Source: Cinclus cinclus
Taxonomy: Eukaryota > Chordata > Aves > Passeriformes > Cinclidae
Reading direction: 5' to 3'
Length of the DNA: 64,000 bases
NCBI RefSeq assembly: GCF_963662255.1
Contig: NC_085060.1
Location: 12,309,925 to 12,373,924 of the forward strand
The translations under genes and the position numbers were made by a program. Under the pieces are notes generated by a model. That model was given only the letters and a program-made list of their open reading frames with translations, searched no databases and was not told the origin of the DNA. Of the stretch, positions 12,676-27,176 are shown one piece after another (positions within the stretch are counted from its first letter, which is position 1; each line of letters opens with the position of its first letter).

Positions 12676-15218
12676 TTCCTAACATAGTTCTGCAAAAACA
12701 TGGCAACAATTTATGGTCAACTCTGAAAAATATAGCTACCAGGTTCCACTGAAATTACTTGGGCTTCCAACTTCATTGTTATGTGCTTGAGAGGCAGGTA
12801 AATGAAAAAAGGACTTCTTTTTCTCTTCAATTTCATACTTGTACTGTAACAAATCAGTCCACTTTTAATGGAAGGTCACAGGGAAGTACTGAAAAAATAA
12901 ATACCAGATAACAGAGGCCTCAGTAAAGAAAACAGGAGTAGCACTACATTTGTAGCTGGAGAACTCTGTAATAAGCACAGATTCTGAAATAATAAAAAAC
13001 TAGTCAATGTTTCATTCTTTAATTTCTTTAAAAGTCATTTAGAACTGCTTTATAAAAAAATCCCAATTTTAACGCCATGTGAAGATAATGCTGTTCACGT
13101 ATAGCCAGGATTTATCCTGCCAGCTTTTACTATACTCTGTGTGTTCTATGTGTATTACTTCCACCAACTGCAAATACCTCTTTGCACTTAAGATATGGCT
13201 GCTGGCAGCTGTCCAGCTTATTTCTATGTCTATGCTCCATCAAAGCTCAATTACCCTGAAATCTTCAATAAATGTTACCAGGATCTCTGTGGCAGTTTCT
13301 AGAAGGACACTTAGAAAGAGTGTTTTAAAGTAACAGTGTTTCTCACAGTGAGAAACAGTACCTATAGTGTTGCACATTTTCTAGGGAGGGGGGTAAACAA
13401 AAAATACCCGGGTTATAAAAATATAATAATAGTGGGATTTTAAGTGCATCTTATAATGAGTGTCACTGTTTTTCTACATCTATTCTCTGAACTAATTTCT
13501 GGAGTACTTACCTTCTTTTTGGGCTGCTCACCAGCCACGTTATAGGTATTTATAGTTCTACAAATCATTTTCTGTCCTATGAATGTTTAAGCAGAAAAAG
13601 TCTGAACATGATACTGGTACAGTTTATTAAAAAATATAAAGCAAGGTGAAAGGACTCTAAGTACAAAATACTCCAGTGAAATATTATGGTCTAAATGAAA
13701 GTGCTATACACGGGTACACTAAACACTTGGTGAAGGCTAGTTTGCACTGCTAACCTGAAGGCACAGAAATTCCTGGGTTTTGCAAAGCACAGTAGTTTTG
13801 AAGTCAAGACAACAAGTGTTCTAACACTCCCACTGGGAGTGCAGGGAGACAAGGAAGGGTAGCTCTGAAGCACAGCACAGAGACACCACAAACAAGCAAC
13901 CAGGCTAGGAACTCTGAAGTAAACGTGAGAAAATGGAATTGCCAGGGACGTGGCTGCTGGAAATCCCTAAGGTACCATTCCCAAACCACAACTATGCAGT
14001 CAATTACTGACTTTGGTTGTAAAATTTAGAGATGAACATGGGAGTTTTTCTCTAGTTCTATCACAAACTACAAGGGAGGAGCAGCTGTGAGCGAGCAGAA
14101 CAGACTGCAGGAAGAGCTGGGACTCCACAGGATGTACTTAGTGCTGCTGAGGCTTCATAAATGGTAACAAATGTTCTCCAATCTTCGATACTGATAGAAA
14201 CAGCTTCTTAATGACCATACCAATATGAACAGTATCACATGTGAATATACATTAAAACATTTTGTATTTTCAATTTTTAGATACTTGGTTATCACTGAGC
14301 AAATAATGGAAAACCTTGTAAAGCTTTATGCCAGCTCTACAGAGCCTGAATGCCGGCATCAACCAAAATCGTGCAAAAATCTGTTTCCAAAACAAAAATT
14401 TGTAGTAAAAAGTGCTATCATTGTCCTAGTTACTGATGTGCCATAAAATCCATATAAATCCATAAAATTATACACTTGTATTATGTGCTATATAAGATTC
14501 TGGATCAAACCACCTACTCTGTTAAACTCATTTTAAACTGTGGGCAAATTGACATCCAAGCTGAGGCATTGATCCACAAACCAACAGGACTGCTCAGTGG
14601 TGGAAAAAATTCTTAGAAAATTGCCATATCCAGAACAAGACAATGTGCCCAGGGCTAACTGCTAATTTCAGCTATTCACTTTCATGACTTTGGCAGCTGC
14701 AGGGCAGGCTTCTCATCTTGGATGAGGAATCTGCCCCTGACCATACATTAGATGATGAAACCTGTGCACACGTATACCTTCATTTCATTCATATTTTGCA
14801 TTTGTAATGTCTATGATTCAAAGACACTGTAAGTAGCTCCTAGTCTGGATAAGACCCTTGCAGAAATTTGTAAGTAATGGCTTAATATATGAGGTTTAAA
14901 TTTTGTGGGCTGAAACATCTTTTCCTCTTTGGGAACAAATGTGGCTCTAAACTCTGCAAGAAGCTAATGAAGACTCCCAGCTGAAGATTCCCACAAATCC
15001 CAAAGGCCGTGACATCTGCCAGATTATAGATAAAGAACAAAAAATTTTGCAATAATGTGTTTTTAGCACTGGGGACTGAAATTCATTGTGCACATTTGCT
15101 GAACAGAGTGGGGATTTTTGTTTGCTTGTTTGGGGTTTGGGTTTTTTTATATTTTTGGTGGGTTTTAATCATAAATAAGATAACTCCTGGCCTTGAAAAT
15201 GCAGATTTTAAGATGATC
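12676..15218. other. AT-rich non-coding DNA, nothing recognised
   Basis: No exon-like frame, RNA gene or recognisable repeat was found. The frames present are 60-85 codons, occur on both strands and show no domain. Confidence 0.65.
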
Positions 15219-15720
15219 TTAATATCTAGTGCAAGCATCTAAATATCCTAAAATTCTATTTAATGAGCCATCACAGCCCTGAGGGCACTGATACATCTCA
15301 ATGACCAAGACCAACATCCCCTGAGCCCCCCAGCCAGCCCTGCTCAGGAGCCTGTTCTGGCTCAGCCCAGGGTCCCCACCATGTCTGAGGCTGTTGCTTG
15401 ATCTCATTGGCAACGCCTGGTTCTGCCACCCATCCATGGTGAATCCATTTGGTGCTCCCTGGCAAGAAGGAGACTGAAGAAGGCTCAGGGTGAAGCTGAA
15501 GGAAATAGAAGAACCAGTTCCACACCCCTTACACTTGCCTGAGTGTGGGGCAGCTGACCCAGCACACCCAGTCAGTTCAGGACAGCTTTGCAGGCTCTGT
15601 GCTAGAAGTTTAAACAGAGCTTGAGCTGAGTGATATGCTTGAGGTTTTGTACAGCCTGGTGCTCCTCTGCTGCCCAGCAAATGTCAGGGACTGGCTGCAT
15701 GAGAAGCAGTTCAGGGGGAA
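15219..15720. other. Unassigned GC-richer islet
   Basis: About 500 bp are clearly richer in G and C than their surroundings, with blocks such as 'ctgagccccccagccagccc'. The longest open frame outside the minisatellite lies on the minus strand here (15219-15680, 153 codons). Its translation is low in hydrophobic periodicity, rich in serine, glycine and glutamine, and resembles no family I know. It may be an old LTR or other dispersed repeat, or an isolated non-coding islet. I could not match it to CR1. Confidence 0.45.
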
Positions 15721-17471
15721 GAGATAAAGTTTTTGAGAAAAAACAAAAATACAGCAGGAAAAGTAAAAGTTGCTATGGCAAATATGAAACGTCGGTATCA
15801 TTAGCTGGAGATACACAAAACTGACCCATAAAGCCAAGATAACTTTTACATACCTTTCACCACAACTGGGTTTCTACTCATAGGTTTGCTTTAGATCAAA
15901 CTGTTTTTTTGGAAGACCATATTTTGAGAACTACTTTGAACATTTTGCACTATACTAGAGAAGGCAGTAATTATTAGGAGTGCTGCAAAAATCACTACAT
16001 TTTCAGGTTCATATAGCAATGTGATCAACAAATTGGCAAAGTCAGCTCCAGCTCTGGTCAGAAGGCTAGCAGCAGAAACTTGGCACTCCTGACCTCTCAA
16101 GCCCAAAGAAGCAGCAGAGAGCAGAAGTCAGTGGTGCCTGTGCTGCTATGTTGAAGAAAGGCAAGTTCCAGCTGTGAGAATCTCCCTTCAGTTGCCCTTA
16201 GAGAACACTCGAAAAATTCTGCTTCCCATGCATCCAGTGTGATAGGGGTGCACATGGTCCATGCTGCAGGTGCTGACACAGGTGTGCTATGAGGGGTGAC
16301 ACCACCAGAGTGTCACCACACATCCTACCCCGTGTGTGGGATGGCTCTGCATCAGCCCTGACCTTCAAGGGCATCACCTTGCCCGCCCAAACTCACGGTC
16401 TGCATGGTAAACCTGCGCATCCTGAGCCCCAGAGGGATCTATTATCTTGCTTTTTCCACCTTTAGAGTACCCAATATTCTTAGCTTTAAAGAAAAAGGTC
16501 AGACAACTCAGTGGCTCTAATTCAGTTGTATTTATACGGAGCTTTATTTTATTGAGAGACCTTGGGTAGCCTTTCCTATCAATGTGTCCAAGGAAGCAGA
16601 GAAACACAGTTGTCCACATTTTTCTAAGTACTTACACCTTGTTTAAACCCACATTTCCCCTCTGAGATCCAAACTCTCCCCTGCATTCCTGCTAGAGCAA
16701 GTCCTTTCTGTAACTTTTCCCTATTCATAGGCAAAAAAACCCTACCTTCCAACAGAACAGCTGGCCAACACCAAAAATACATGAAAATATGAATTATGTA
16801 TTTGGTTTTGGGAGCATGAAAACACACATGGAAATACCAAAATATTGCTCTTTACCATGTTTCTTTGAATTAAGTAAAAGAACCCAGAAGTGGGTACAAT
16901 TAGCGGCAGTTGCTGTCACCCTCTGGGGAGCAGCAAGGCCACCCCAGCACACAGGGATGGGCTGGGGGCCCTTTTTGGGCTGGTGAGACACAGCACACAC
17001 AGCTCTGCCTCCCTCCCACACCGTTCAACAGCTGCCTGCAAGGAGCTGGTGGAGAAGAAGTGATAAGAATTAAAGTGCTCCCACTGCAGTACATGAAGGC
17101 GCCAATTTAGAATTAGATGTATTTGCAGATAGGAAAACTAAAGTCCAAGAGCTTCAGATTTCTGGATGCCTCACACTAAAACCATCAATCAATTTAAAAT
17201 CCTAATAAAATTCATAAAGGAGTCTAATTATCTATAGAGTCTAATCAATTATAAAACACAAAGGAAAAACCAACAAAATAAAGCTGGTGCCTTGTATTTA
17301 CTGATCCATTTAATGTTGCTGTTCGTACACACTAAATTAATATTTTCCTCTTGAAGAGAGCTGGGATGTGTATTCAGAATACCAAGAAAAACAATCATTA
17401 TTTAAAGAGAGTAGTGTGAGCCTTAATAGCAGAGGAAGTTTTTATTTATTATCCACAAATTCTAAGTATAT

Positions 17472-17586
17472 GGACATACATACACACATTTACATACACA
17501 TTAAATTTTTACATAAGCACAAATGTTTATATATATATATATATAAATGTTTATATATATTTAATGTTTATATTTATATGCTTATA
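17472..17586. repeat. AC/AT-rich microsatellite cluster
   Basis: An imperfect 'acatacatacacac' stretch is followed by an (AT)n run at about 17527-17545 and repeated 'aatgtttatatat' units. It is a compound, interrupted microsatellite. Confidence 0.85.
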
Positions 17587-20500
17587 CAGAAAAAAGCAGT
17601 TATGCTATTTTTTGTGGTTGATCAAATCTATACAAGAAATTAATCTGTGATTAGGAGAAGCCACACACTGTCAAACTTTTAATATTAAGATCATTATTAG
17701 TGTTTATTTGAGAGAAGGTAACATCAGAATTTTTAATACATTGTTAATTAAAGTTTACAGCTTTGGTAGCTTCTTTTCTAACTGAAAAAATAGTGTTGGC
17801 CAGCTCTAGTCCCAGAGGCTTTTAGCCTACGATTGCCAGATCCTGCCTCTTCCTTACAAAAATCCCACATTAAACACATTTTTAAATGAGTGGTGAGCTA
17901 CCACAGCTTCCATTAACCACAAATGGATCTGTGATTTCTCACCATTAAAAAAAAAGAATTATTTGATTAGTTTGTTTGACTAGTTGTTGAAGGAGACTTA
18001 GATTGTTCCAGTTCATTAGATTTACATGAAGGAGGGTTTTAAAAGAAAGATGTAAAGGTAAATATAACCCTCAGCAGTTGCAGTTATTGTCTTTGACTGG
18101 TCTTCATTATTTGTACCTTGTCTGTTCTTTAACCATACCACATCACCACACTAACTTAAACATCAAATAATCATGCCTGGGAGTAGTAAAATTATATTAA
18201 AAATACCAAAATATCTGAAGTATACATTACACCTTAGGTCATTGAGAACTAAGTTTTCATAGTTGGAAAACACAGATGAAATACCCTTCTGAAGTGTGGG
18301 GATGTTGTTTTGTTTTTTTAAATCTCTACCTAGAAATGTAATCACTGGAATTACCTACCTAGAAACTCACATCTTAGCTCAGGGTGAGTTAATTTTGATG
18401 TTACTCTCAGAAGTCAGCCAAATTTCCAAAGATGGCATTTTGCTAAAATGCAAATCCTATACAAAGGAGGAAATTAGCAGAAAAGAAAAATCCCAAGCAA
18501 ACCACTAATCATCAGCAAAAGACCACAGATAACGCCACAGCAATCTGAAGAGACAGAAACAGATTTATCACCTGCCATGGTTGCAACTGTTGGAACCTGA
18601 ACCTGAGGAGCTGCAATCAGCATTCACAGAACTTTGAGATTTTTTTGTCACGAGATCAGCTGGCACAAGCAATGTATTTTAATAGTATCCAAATAACCAA
18701 TGCCAGAAAAAAAAAAATAGACAGGAAAATTGAAAAAAAGGCTTTCTCAGAAAATAACCTCAGTGAGGAAAACACAAAGACAGGATTTCCAGCAGGGTTT
18801 TAACTCCCGTTGACTGCACTCTTGAAGTAAAGAGGCAAAAACATGTAAACAAGAGAATAAGTTCAGACTTCTGGAAAGGTCATTAAAATTAAACTGGTTT
18901 TCTCTCGAAAGTAGTGCTATTTGAATTACCTTCTCAATTACCCAAGCCTTCCTGGCATGTTTTGAAAATCCGTGTTTAGGAAGTCAAGGACAGTCTAATC
19001 CTCACAATGCACCAGCACGCAGGTACCCATACATTCTAAGTGGTAAATTAGAGTCAGTTGTTTAATCCCCTTCCCTTTCTGATTTGTTTTAGGCAAATAT
19101 AAGTACTTTTCCTCTTGGCTTGGGTATTGAGAGATTTAAATTCAAAGACAGGTTCCTCACAATATGGTAAGATTGCTCATTTGATCTCAAGGTACAGAAT
19201 TACAGAGAAGCTGAAAAGAAACATCTACTGTGATTTACAAATGCGCAAACTTATGTATTCATGTTTTCTTTTTGACACTAAACTTTTGTCCATTTGCCTA
19301 AAAGTTAAAGCCACTTAATTGCTTCAAATGATGCAAAATTAAAATAAACTTTAAAATCAGCAACTTTTATATTATAAAGGCCCCATCTAAATTAAACCAT
19401 AGAAAAGTATCTGTGCAAATATGGAACTCCATGTCTTTGCATGTCTGTTATAATATGAAACCCAGGTGTCTTTGGCATTACTGAACCTGATTTCCATGTT
19501 TTTGAAAAGCTTTACTTCTAAACTCTGCTCTTTCCAATGGTTTTTGTGAATACCAAATTTAATTAAATTAAAAATGAAATCAATTAAGAACCAAGATTTA
19601 GCATGTTTGACAACATAAATCTTGCTGGCTACAATACAGTGATTTATCTTGAATCATAATGCTTGTCACCAAAACCCATTCACATCACTATCTGTAAGCC
19701 AAATCCTCAGGTTGCTGAGAAGGACAATAACCTAGAAATTAAATCACTATCAGATATTCTAAGCAAATTATTTTATAATATAATACATTAATCAAAAATA
19801 TATAATTAACTGTAAGTGCAATAGAAACAATTACTGAAACTCCTAGAGACACAATTATTTCTAAAAGGCAGTAAAAAGTGAAGAGAAGAGCAAATTGAAT
19901 TTGCCAGAGCTTATTCTCCATAAAAATATGAAAATCAGTTTCAAGTGTGTTCTGTCCTGTGTTTTATAAATGAAGGTGGCATATTACCTTTGCTGAGTCT
20001 GTGTCAACCTGCTCAAGGTGTGCCAGGTGGGATACACACCTTTGCACCCTGCTCAAAGGCTGTGATTATCTGTCATTCCCATGAGTGCCACAGGCTCAGT
20101 GTTCTTGCCCTTTGTATTAAAATGCAAAAAACAGACAAGCCATTAGTTGCCTTAGTTGCCTGCTGTGCCAGTAAAAGCAAATTTCTGGTGAAAAAATCTA
20201 TGACATTACTGAGAAAAAAAAAAATCTCAAGTGGCATTATTTAAATCCCAAGTTAGACACCATATCTCGCTCAGGGACAGTTTCCCCATTGCATGGGGGG
20301 TTGTTGCAATTCTGTTTGTTTTTTTTGGGGATCTGCTTTTTGATTGATCAATTGATTTATTCCATACCATAGTCTGCAATCACTGGGAGGTAATAAAAGG
20401 TACTGTTCATGAAACTATCATTAATTTTCATTCTTGTAATCACATCATTAGAAGTGTTTTCTTAAAAAGAATCAGTACTGAAATAGGTGACTTAGGGAAG

Positions 20501-23500
20501 TATGGGTAGATGTTGAACAGTTGGAGCTTTGCTGAAATGTCTCTCCTCAGTCAAGTTTTCCTGTATGTACACAGCAATCACTCAGAAACCAGAAACTAAA
20601 GGAATCAATATAAACTTGAAGCCTTAGGTCCTTCCTGAAGCTGGCATTATAAAATGAATCCTTTTTTATTCTTTCCACTTCCAACATGTTTTAATAGTAA
20701 TGAATACTAATGCAGTATCACTCCTTGATGGGATTTTTTTCTAATGATACAGAGCACTTTAAAGATTTTTTCGTCTCCACCAAGTGCAATGGTATTTTAA
20801 TTATGTAGTTCTAAATGCTCAAGAACTTTAATGAGGAATTTGATAGACTAATTGAATGAGATGCAGCCAAATATAAAAATTTTAATGGACGCTCCACACA
20901 CTTTACGATTCCTGGCAAAGGTGCCTGAAAAATGTGTTGACCCGTTTACACATCACCACGGGTATTTCACTTCACTGCTTCTCTTTCTACATCAACAATC
21001 CATCTGATGGCAAAGAAAAAAAGGGTATTAAACTGCAGTGGCAATATCACCAACTCCATCTGAGCATTAATAGTACAGAAACAACATTTCTACATGTGGG
21101 AATGAGAGGTTCCACTACAGAACAACGTAGGTACAAAGAAACCAGAAATGGAGTTAATTTCAACAGCTGAGACCAAATCCTGGGGGGAAAACTGCAAATT
21201 TAGAACATACAAATAGCCTTCCCCCCTCCCCTGGGGTACTGTGTACTGATGTAAGCCTTTAAGGACATCGGTTTAAAGTTACCCGTGTAATTTCCAGCAG
21301 CTTCATAATGTAACAGTAACTTTGCAGAACTACTGTGATTACAAGAGAATCAAGCTTCTGTGTCAGAAAAACCTGGGTGAGACTCCCCCAAATACCCTGA
21401 ACTGCAATCTTACACCATAAACCCCTCAGCTTTTAAAGGCCAGCACAGCAATAGATATTTGACGGCTCTAAGTTCTGTTTTTGTGGTTTTAACCATTTAA
21501 CTTGGACTGAAGGCAGCAAAAGGACAACTGAAGTTAAAGTGTTCTTCACAACAGTGGCTTAGCACAATCACTGTCACAGGAATGGCACGGCAGTCTCACT
21601 GGGAATTCAGCATTGTCAGTTTAAGATGGAACTTTGTCTCTTGCTTCTTACTGAGAGTGTTGCTCTGACCACAGCAGAATGAATTTTAAATGACAGTAAA
21701 GTCATCCTTACCATTTAATACTCCTTATTATGCATTACTACAACAATGCACATTAGTGAAGAGCATTACTTATTAAAGACGAATATTTAACTATCTATCT
21801 ATTTGATAAATTTCTCTTTAATTCTAAATCTTCAGAAGCTACATGACGAGCTGAAGAGCTTCAGTTTATTTATATATATGCATTTATCCTTATGCAAACA
21901 TTGGTTCACCTTGCAAGGACTGGCATTTCATATTGCTTTTAAGTAATTTCTCTTTCAGATTTCTTCCAATACAGCTCCATTAGCTTAAAAAAGTGCACTT
22001 TAAAGTCTGAAATAATTTTGCCATTTTGAAAGTAACTCAGTGAAACAGGCCACAGGGCATCATGTAAGCCAGGCTGAATTGATAAGATGCCAAAATTCCT
22101 GGTTTTGATGGAGAAGCTGAAGGTTGAGGAGCTTCTCTGCAGGTGCAGTAGGGCTCAGGGAGCCCAGCTTTGTGTCCAAGGAAACAGGTTTCTCACTGCT
22201 CCCTGTCTCTCTGGTGATGGAACATGGTGGGCTGGAGACTTCTGCACTGCCATCAGACTTGTCCAATATTAGCCACAATATTCAGCAGCATCTCATGGAG
22301 AGAGCAGGATGGGGAAAGAGTCCTACACGTCGAAATAAAATAAAAGCATTTTTGTATGTGGCACCAAGGTGCTCCATAAACTGCTGCTCACCACCTCTCA
22401 GCTTCCAGACACCAGTTCAGCCAGCAGGACAGGTATCTTAGGGACCTAGTCAGACTTCAGTGCCTTCCAGGACTTGGCTTGGCTGTCATTAAATCATTAA
22501 TAAGACTGATCTTAACTTCTCAACACCTGTGCTGTGTCAGACAGAACAGTGCATCTCCCAGAGCAACCAGAGGCAGCTGAAGATTCAGAAGATCCTATGA
22601 TTATGATTATGAAGTAACTCACTTTCTGGGGAGGGTTTCTTTCTAATTTGCAGGCTCTGAAAGGATTTGCAAAAGTCAGAACTATGCTTGCACAGTGCCC
22701 ATCATGTCTGTCACATTCAATTGCCATGTAAATATCTGGTCAATGAAATCCATTAAAAGCTTACTATTTTGTGGCATTGAGTTCTATAGATTAATTCCTT
22801 GTTTGGTAGAAAACACATTCAAGGTATTTGTAACCTAGCAATGTGAAATCAAGTTGCTTTTGCTGGTACTAAATGTAAGCTGCTTTGTTAATATATTTGC
22901 ATCTTATTTTGTATTTACATTTGTTTTAAACCGTCCAGAAAACCACCAGTAGTACCTAAATAATTGCACTGCAGATGATAATTGGTCCTAAACTGCTATA
23001 CTGTCCTATACTGCTAAGTGAGCAGTAAGTATGGTATCAATAGCAGAAAAAAATTTTCTTGAGAAATTGTATTTTCAGGCCTTCAATATTACTAGATGGC
23101 CTGAAGCAGCACTTCATATTTTTAAAGCAATTTTAAGTGTTCTGTAACTGTTAGACAGACCAATATGAGTTTTGCAATGTTAAGAAAAATAAATAACTGA
23201 TGATTCATGCAGAAATATGATGACTAAAGTACTGCAAGATGACAGTTTATTTTCATTATAAAACTCCTGAGGATTCCTAGCTTAGAGAGTCAGCAGCACA
23301 ATTTCAGAAAGAAATCTGTTGTGTGCTTTTCTCTTCACACACTTTTCCCGTCTCTTAACGCAAAACAGTGTCAGAAATAAAACATCTCCTGCCCTCCTAG
23401 CCTTGGTACACATGTAAACCTGGGAATCATCAACTGAGGTGATGCACAAGTTGTCTCGTGCAATCTCTTCTCCACAGGTGTGACCTTCCTTCCGTGAACA

Positions 23501-24266
23501 CCCATCTGTCTTAATAACAAGTTATGACAGCTACAGCATGACTAAGGTGCTCCAAAATACAGCGCACACTGCTGTGACTAATCACAATAACAAGTAAGCT
23601 TATGCTAAGAAGTCAATAATACACCCTAAATAACAGTGTCTACTCAATTTGCAGAGGCACATTAGCAGTGAGAACTGGGGAGGTTCCAACATGTGGCACT
23701 CAGTCAACCCATGAGAACTGGGAGACCAAAATGTTGCTCAGGGCAATATACACACACTTACTTCTGTTTAAAGATTTATGTCTAGTGCCATTTCCCCTCA
23801 TTATGCCTCTCCTGAATTCAGATTCTCGCTAATGAACCTCAGTGTAAAGATCTGCAGCAATCTGTGCTTCTCCTCGGAGAGGTTACAGGGAGACTTACAC
23901 CTATCTAAGCCTTCCTGAAGACTGCAAGTGGTTGAGGTCAGAAGGAACCTTATAAAAGTGGCTTATAAAGTTTTGTGTTCACATAGGGATGTGTCATGAA
24001 CACTTGTCAGTGATATAAAGGAACACTGAATAATTAATTAAAAGGGGAGGGGGAAAGCCTCTAGGCATTGAAAAATTGTGACTGGGAAGAAACACATTAT
24101 TTAAAAAGATTGCATAGGATAACCATTGAATTAATTCATTATTAAGACTTGCCAATTGCATTCCACGTTCTTGTAATTTTTTTCCCTGCAAGGGAAGTAT
24201 TTCCTATACAACACTAAAAAGAGCCCCAGTGCCTTGGTGCTATATTTTAAGGATTCACAGGGGATC

Positions 24267-24319
24267 TTTATATATATGCACATATATATATATATATCCT
24301 TATATATATCCACATATTT
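24267..24319. repeat. Interrupted (TA)n microsatellite
   Basis: Three TA runs are separated by GCACA, CCT and CCACA interruptions. The minus-strand frame across it (isoleucine/tyrosine repeats) is an artefact of this composition. Confidence 0.85.
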
Positions 24320-24658
24320 TAAGGGCTGAAGACACACCTGGTTCCCTCTCCATCTGATGAAAGCAGTCCTGCAGATTTACACTGAACTCATGCTATTAAG
24401 GGAACAGATGCAAAGAACAAGGAAAGGAAATATGCCCAACCATCCTACTCTTCCTGGAAGTCCCATTAAACTGAAGAAGCAATGGGGAAGAACAAAAAAG
24501 GCACGTGTATGTCTCAGCCTGATGAAACCACAGGAATTGAAAAGCAAAGCTGCTGGTTCAGTTCAGCGCCTGCTGTAGATGGAAAAATCAACCTCTGCAA
24601 TATGCAATTACATCTACCCTGCTGAGACTCTGAAATAAGTACAGAGAATGTATAAAGG

Positions 24659-24674
24659 AAAAAAAAAAAAAAAA
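24659..24674. repeat. A16 homopolymer
   Basis: Sixteen consecutive A are preceded by 'gtataaagg'. There is no canonical AATAAA in the 30 bases before it, so I do not call it a retrocopy tail. Confidence 0.85.
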
Positions 24675-25621
24675 GGATCAGATCATTCCATCAGCAGCTA
24701 TGTGGAAAAGTCCCAATGATGTTCAGGTGTCTATTTTTAACAGATAGATGTACATTGCTGAGAAACTCCCAAACTTGGGTCGGGTTGTTACTCCAATCCC
24801 TTGCCTCTGGTATGTTCAGAAACCTCTAGAATCAGTGCCGATATGTTTCATTTAAGTGCAAGATACCTGTACACCTTCATCAGAAATGGAACAGTAATTC
24901 TTATTACTGATACTACAAGCACCATGAGATTCTTCTTCCATGTAGAAGTGCTTTGCATTTTTCCAGTTCTAATTGCTTAATGCATTTCTTCCAGAAAAAA
25001 AATGCTATTTTTTTCCTGTACCTGCAAGTTTCTGTGTGGATGGATTTGCATAAATACCTGTAAACATTATGGGCTCACTAATTAGGCACCTCTGATGATG
25101 CCAAATGTTACCAAATAGTTCTATTTCTAGAAAGTCAAACACTGGCAGTTATGCTTTGCACTTTTAAAATACTCCAGGGTTTATTCTATGATAATCAAAA
25201 TCCTCGCCATGCCTTATTAGACAAAGAGTCATCCCAGACTCTGAAACTGGAGGAACGTGACCTATAAAGTTTATCTACTGTGGCAGTTGTCTTCCTTGGT
25301 GATTTTGCAGTCAACGTTGCATTAATCTATGTCTATTTTTGAGCAAGATACAAACAGCTCATTATTATGGTGAAGAAGAAACAAATGTTAATGAAGCACA
25401 CAAATCAGTGTGTGTTTCTGAAAATAGGATTTTGGAACAGAAGAGATAGCCACAGTGCTGAGCTCTTCACTCACGACCCAAGACTTGGCAAGGCAAAAGG
25501 GCAATTTTGTAGATCTACGCCATGTTAGAAAGTTAAATAAGTGGAAATTTCATACAATCTTTTTATTATTCAAGAAGTAAAGAGGAATAAATTTGTCAGA
25601 TGATAAATAAATAACGGAAAA

Positions 25622-25672
25622 TCTATAATAAAGATATTTAAAGATATATTATATTATATATATATAGATATT
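25622..25672. repeat. AT-only low-complexity tract with (TA)n
   Basis: A stretch of nearly pure A and T contains 'attatatatatatag' and flanking 'aagatat' repeats. Confidence 0.8.
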
Positions 25673-27127
25673 TTGTTTGTTAAAACAAAGTGAAGTGTTT
25701 TGGCAGCCTTCTGCAGAGCATTAGAACAGGGTTAACCTGATGAAGGTGAAGGATGAGAAAGTGTTGTTACAGTCCCACTTCAGTGTATTTTCAGATTGAT
25801 TAGACTGTTTGCTTGATGTTCGCCTCTTATTATTCACTCCAAAATGTCAACAGCCACTTGTGAAATTAAGACTTAACGAAAGGAGGCCAAAAAGAAGTTA
25901 CCTCAAGTGTGTTGGAATATAAACACTTGTACTGACTGTCAGTGAGGAAACAAAGGGTCTTCGTGGGTTCATCACAATTCAAGATTGTCATCTGATTCCA
26001 ACTGATGAATAGATCCAACTTGACCTTTTTGCATAGTATCTGTACATCAGTTGGTTAGTGCTGAGAAGATTTTACCACAAAGGTAGCAGCAGAAATTTCT
26101 AGACAAACTGATCTAAAAAGTATTTTTTTAATCTCCATAAACAGTACAGAATTTCTGGACATTTGAATTATCCAATGGCCACCTCCCAGGTTACATCCAC
26201 TCAATGGGTGTGGTGCCACTCGTATTACTCTGTGTATTGCCAGCACAGTCCACACAACATTAGCATTTCCACATACCCATACTTGCCTATTTGTAATATG
26301 AAAAGCCTAATTATGCATTTTATGTACATACAGAGAAGATCTAAAATAATCCTTAATCATTTGCCGTACCTGGATCATGGTGCAATTATCCTACATCAAC
26401 ATTTCTCCAGAAGTGTGAAGGCTGGAGAAGTAACTCTGCCTCTGGACAACAACAAGCACAGCCTGCTGCAAAGGGCTGGAAAGCTGCCCCCATGTTGCTG
26501 CTGTGCCCTTGCACAGGCTGCAGGAGCCACCCCGGCCACCCTGCAGGAGTCCAAGCAGCTGCTCCGTGCTCATTAACAGCATCTCCTGCTATGCAAGATG
26601 AGCACCCTGAGAAACTCCACACTAAGGACTACTCCAGCCTTAACTACCAAAACCATGTAATGCAGTGCACAAGCAGTCTGTCTGCTGGGTGATGATGTAC
26701 AGTGTGCCTTTCAGTATGGTCAGCAGGTGTTAAATAAATACTCTGAAACTTTCAAGGGTATTTGTTATAGATACCATTTCTTACTTCACAAAAAAATATC
26801 ACAGAGAATGCCTTCAAGTGAAAGCAAATAAAAAGCTCACTGGTACCAGCACACATCACTGCCTGGCTGTATTGATGCCCCGTATTTTCAATAAGCATCC
26901 CTTCTGCAGAATATCCAGGTAAGCATCCTATCTGTCTGTGTCACATTTTATACCATTTCTGCTTAAAAAATATGATGGATAAAGCTGTGACATTATCACC
27001 CCAAGCTTCCATAAATTATCTCTGCTGCATCTCACCACTTAATTTTCCTCTCACAATAAGAGGAAATACCCAAGGACCCCCCCAAACTACTTTGGTTCTT
27101 TCCAATATGCCTGTATCTATTGGGATT

Positions 27128-27176
27128 AAAAACAAAACAAACAAACAATAACCAAGCAACCAACCAACACCCCAAC
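27128..27176. repeat. A/C-rich tract (CAAA/CCAA units)
   Basis: The tract grades from 'aacaaaacaaacaaacaa' into 'caagcaaccaaccaac'. It is low-complexity sequence with almost no G or T. Confidence 0.8.

Noticed and set aside
17368..17643. 91-codon frame rich in Ile, Tyr, His and Lys
   Set aside because: It is a translation of the AC/AT microsatellite.
24651..24674. A16 run considered as a retrocopy tail
   Set aside because: No AATAAA or close variant in the expected 10-30 bases upstream.
26163..26576. 137-codon plus-strand frame
   Set aside because: Composition changes in the middle from AT-rich to GC-rich, with overlapping frames on the other strand and no known domain; a chance frame over a GC-richer patch.
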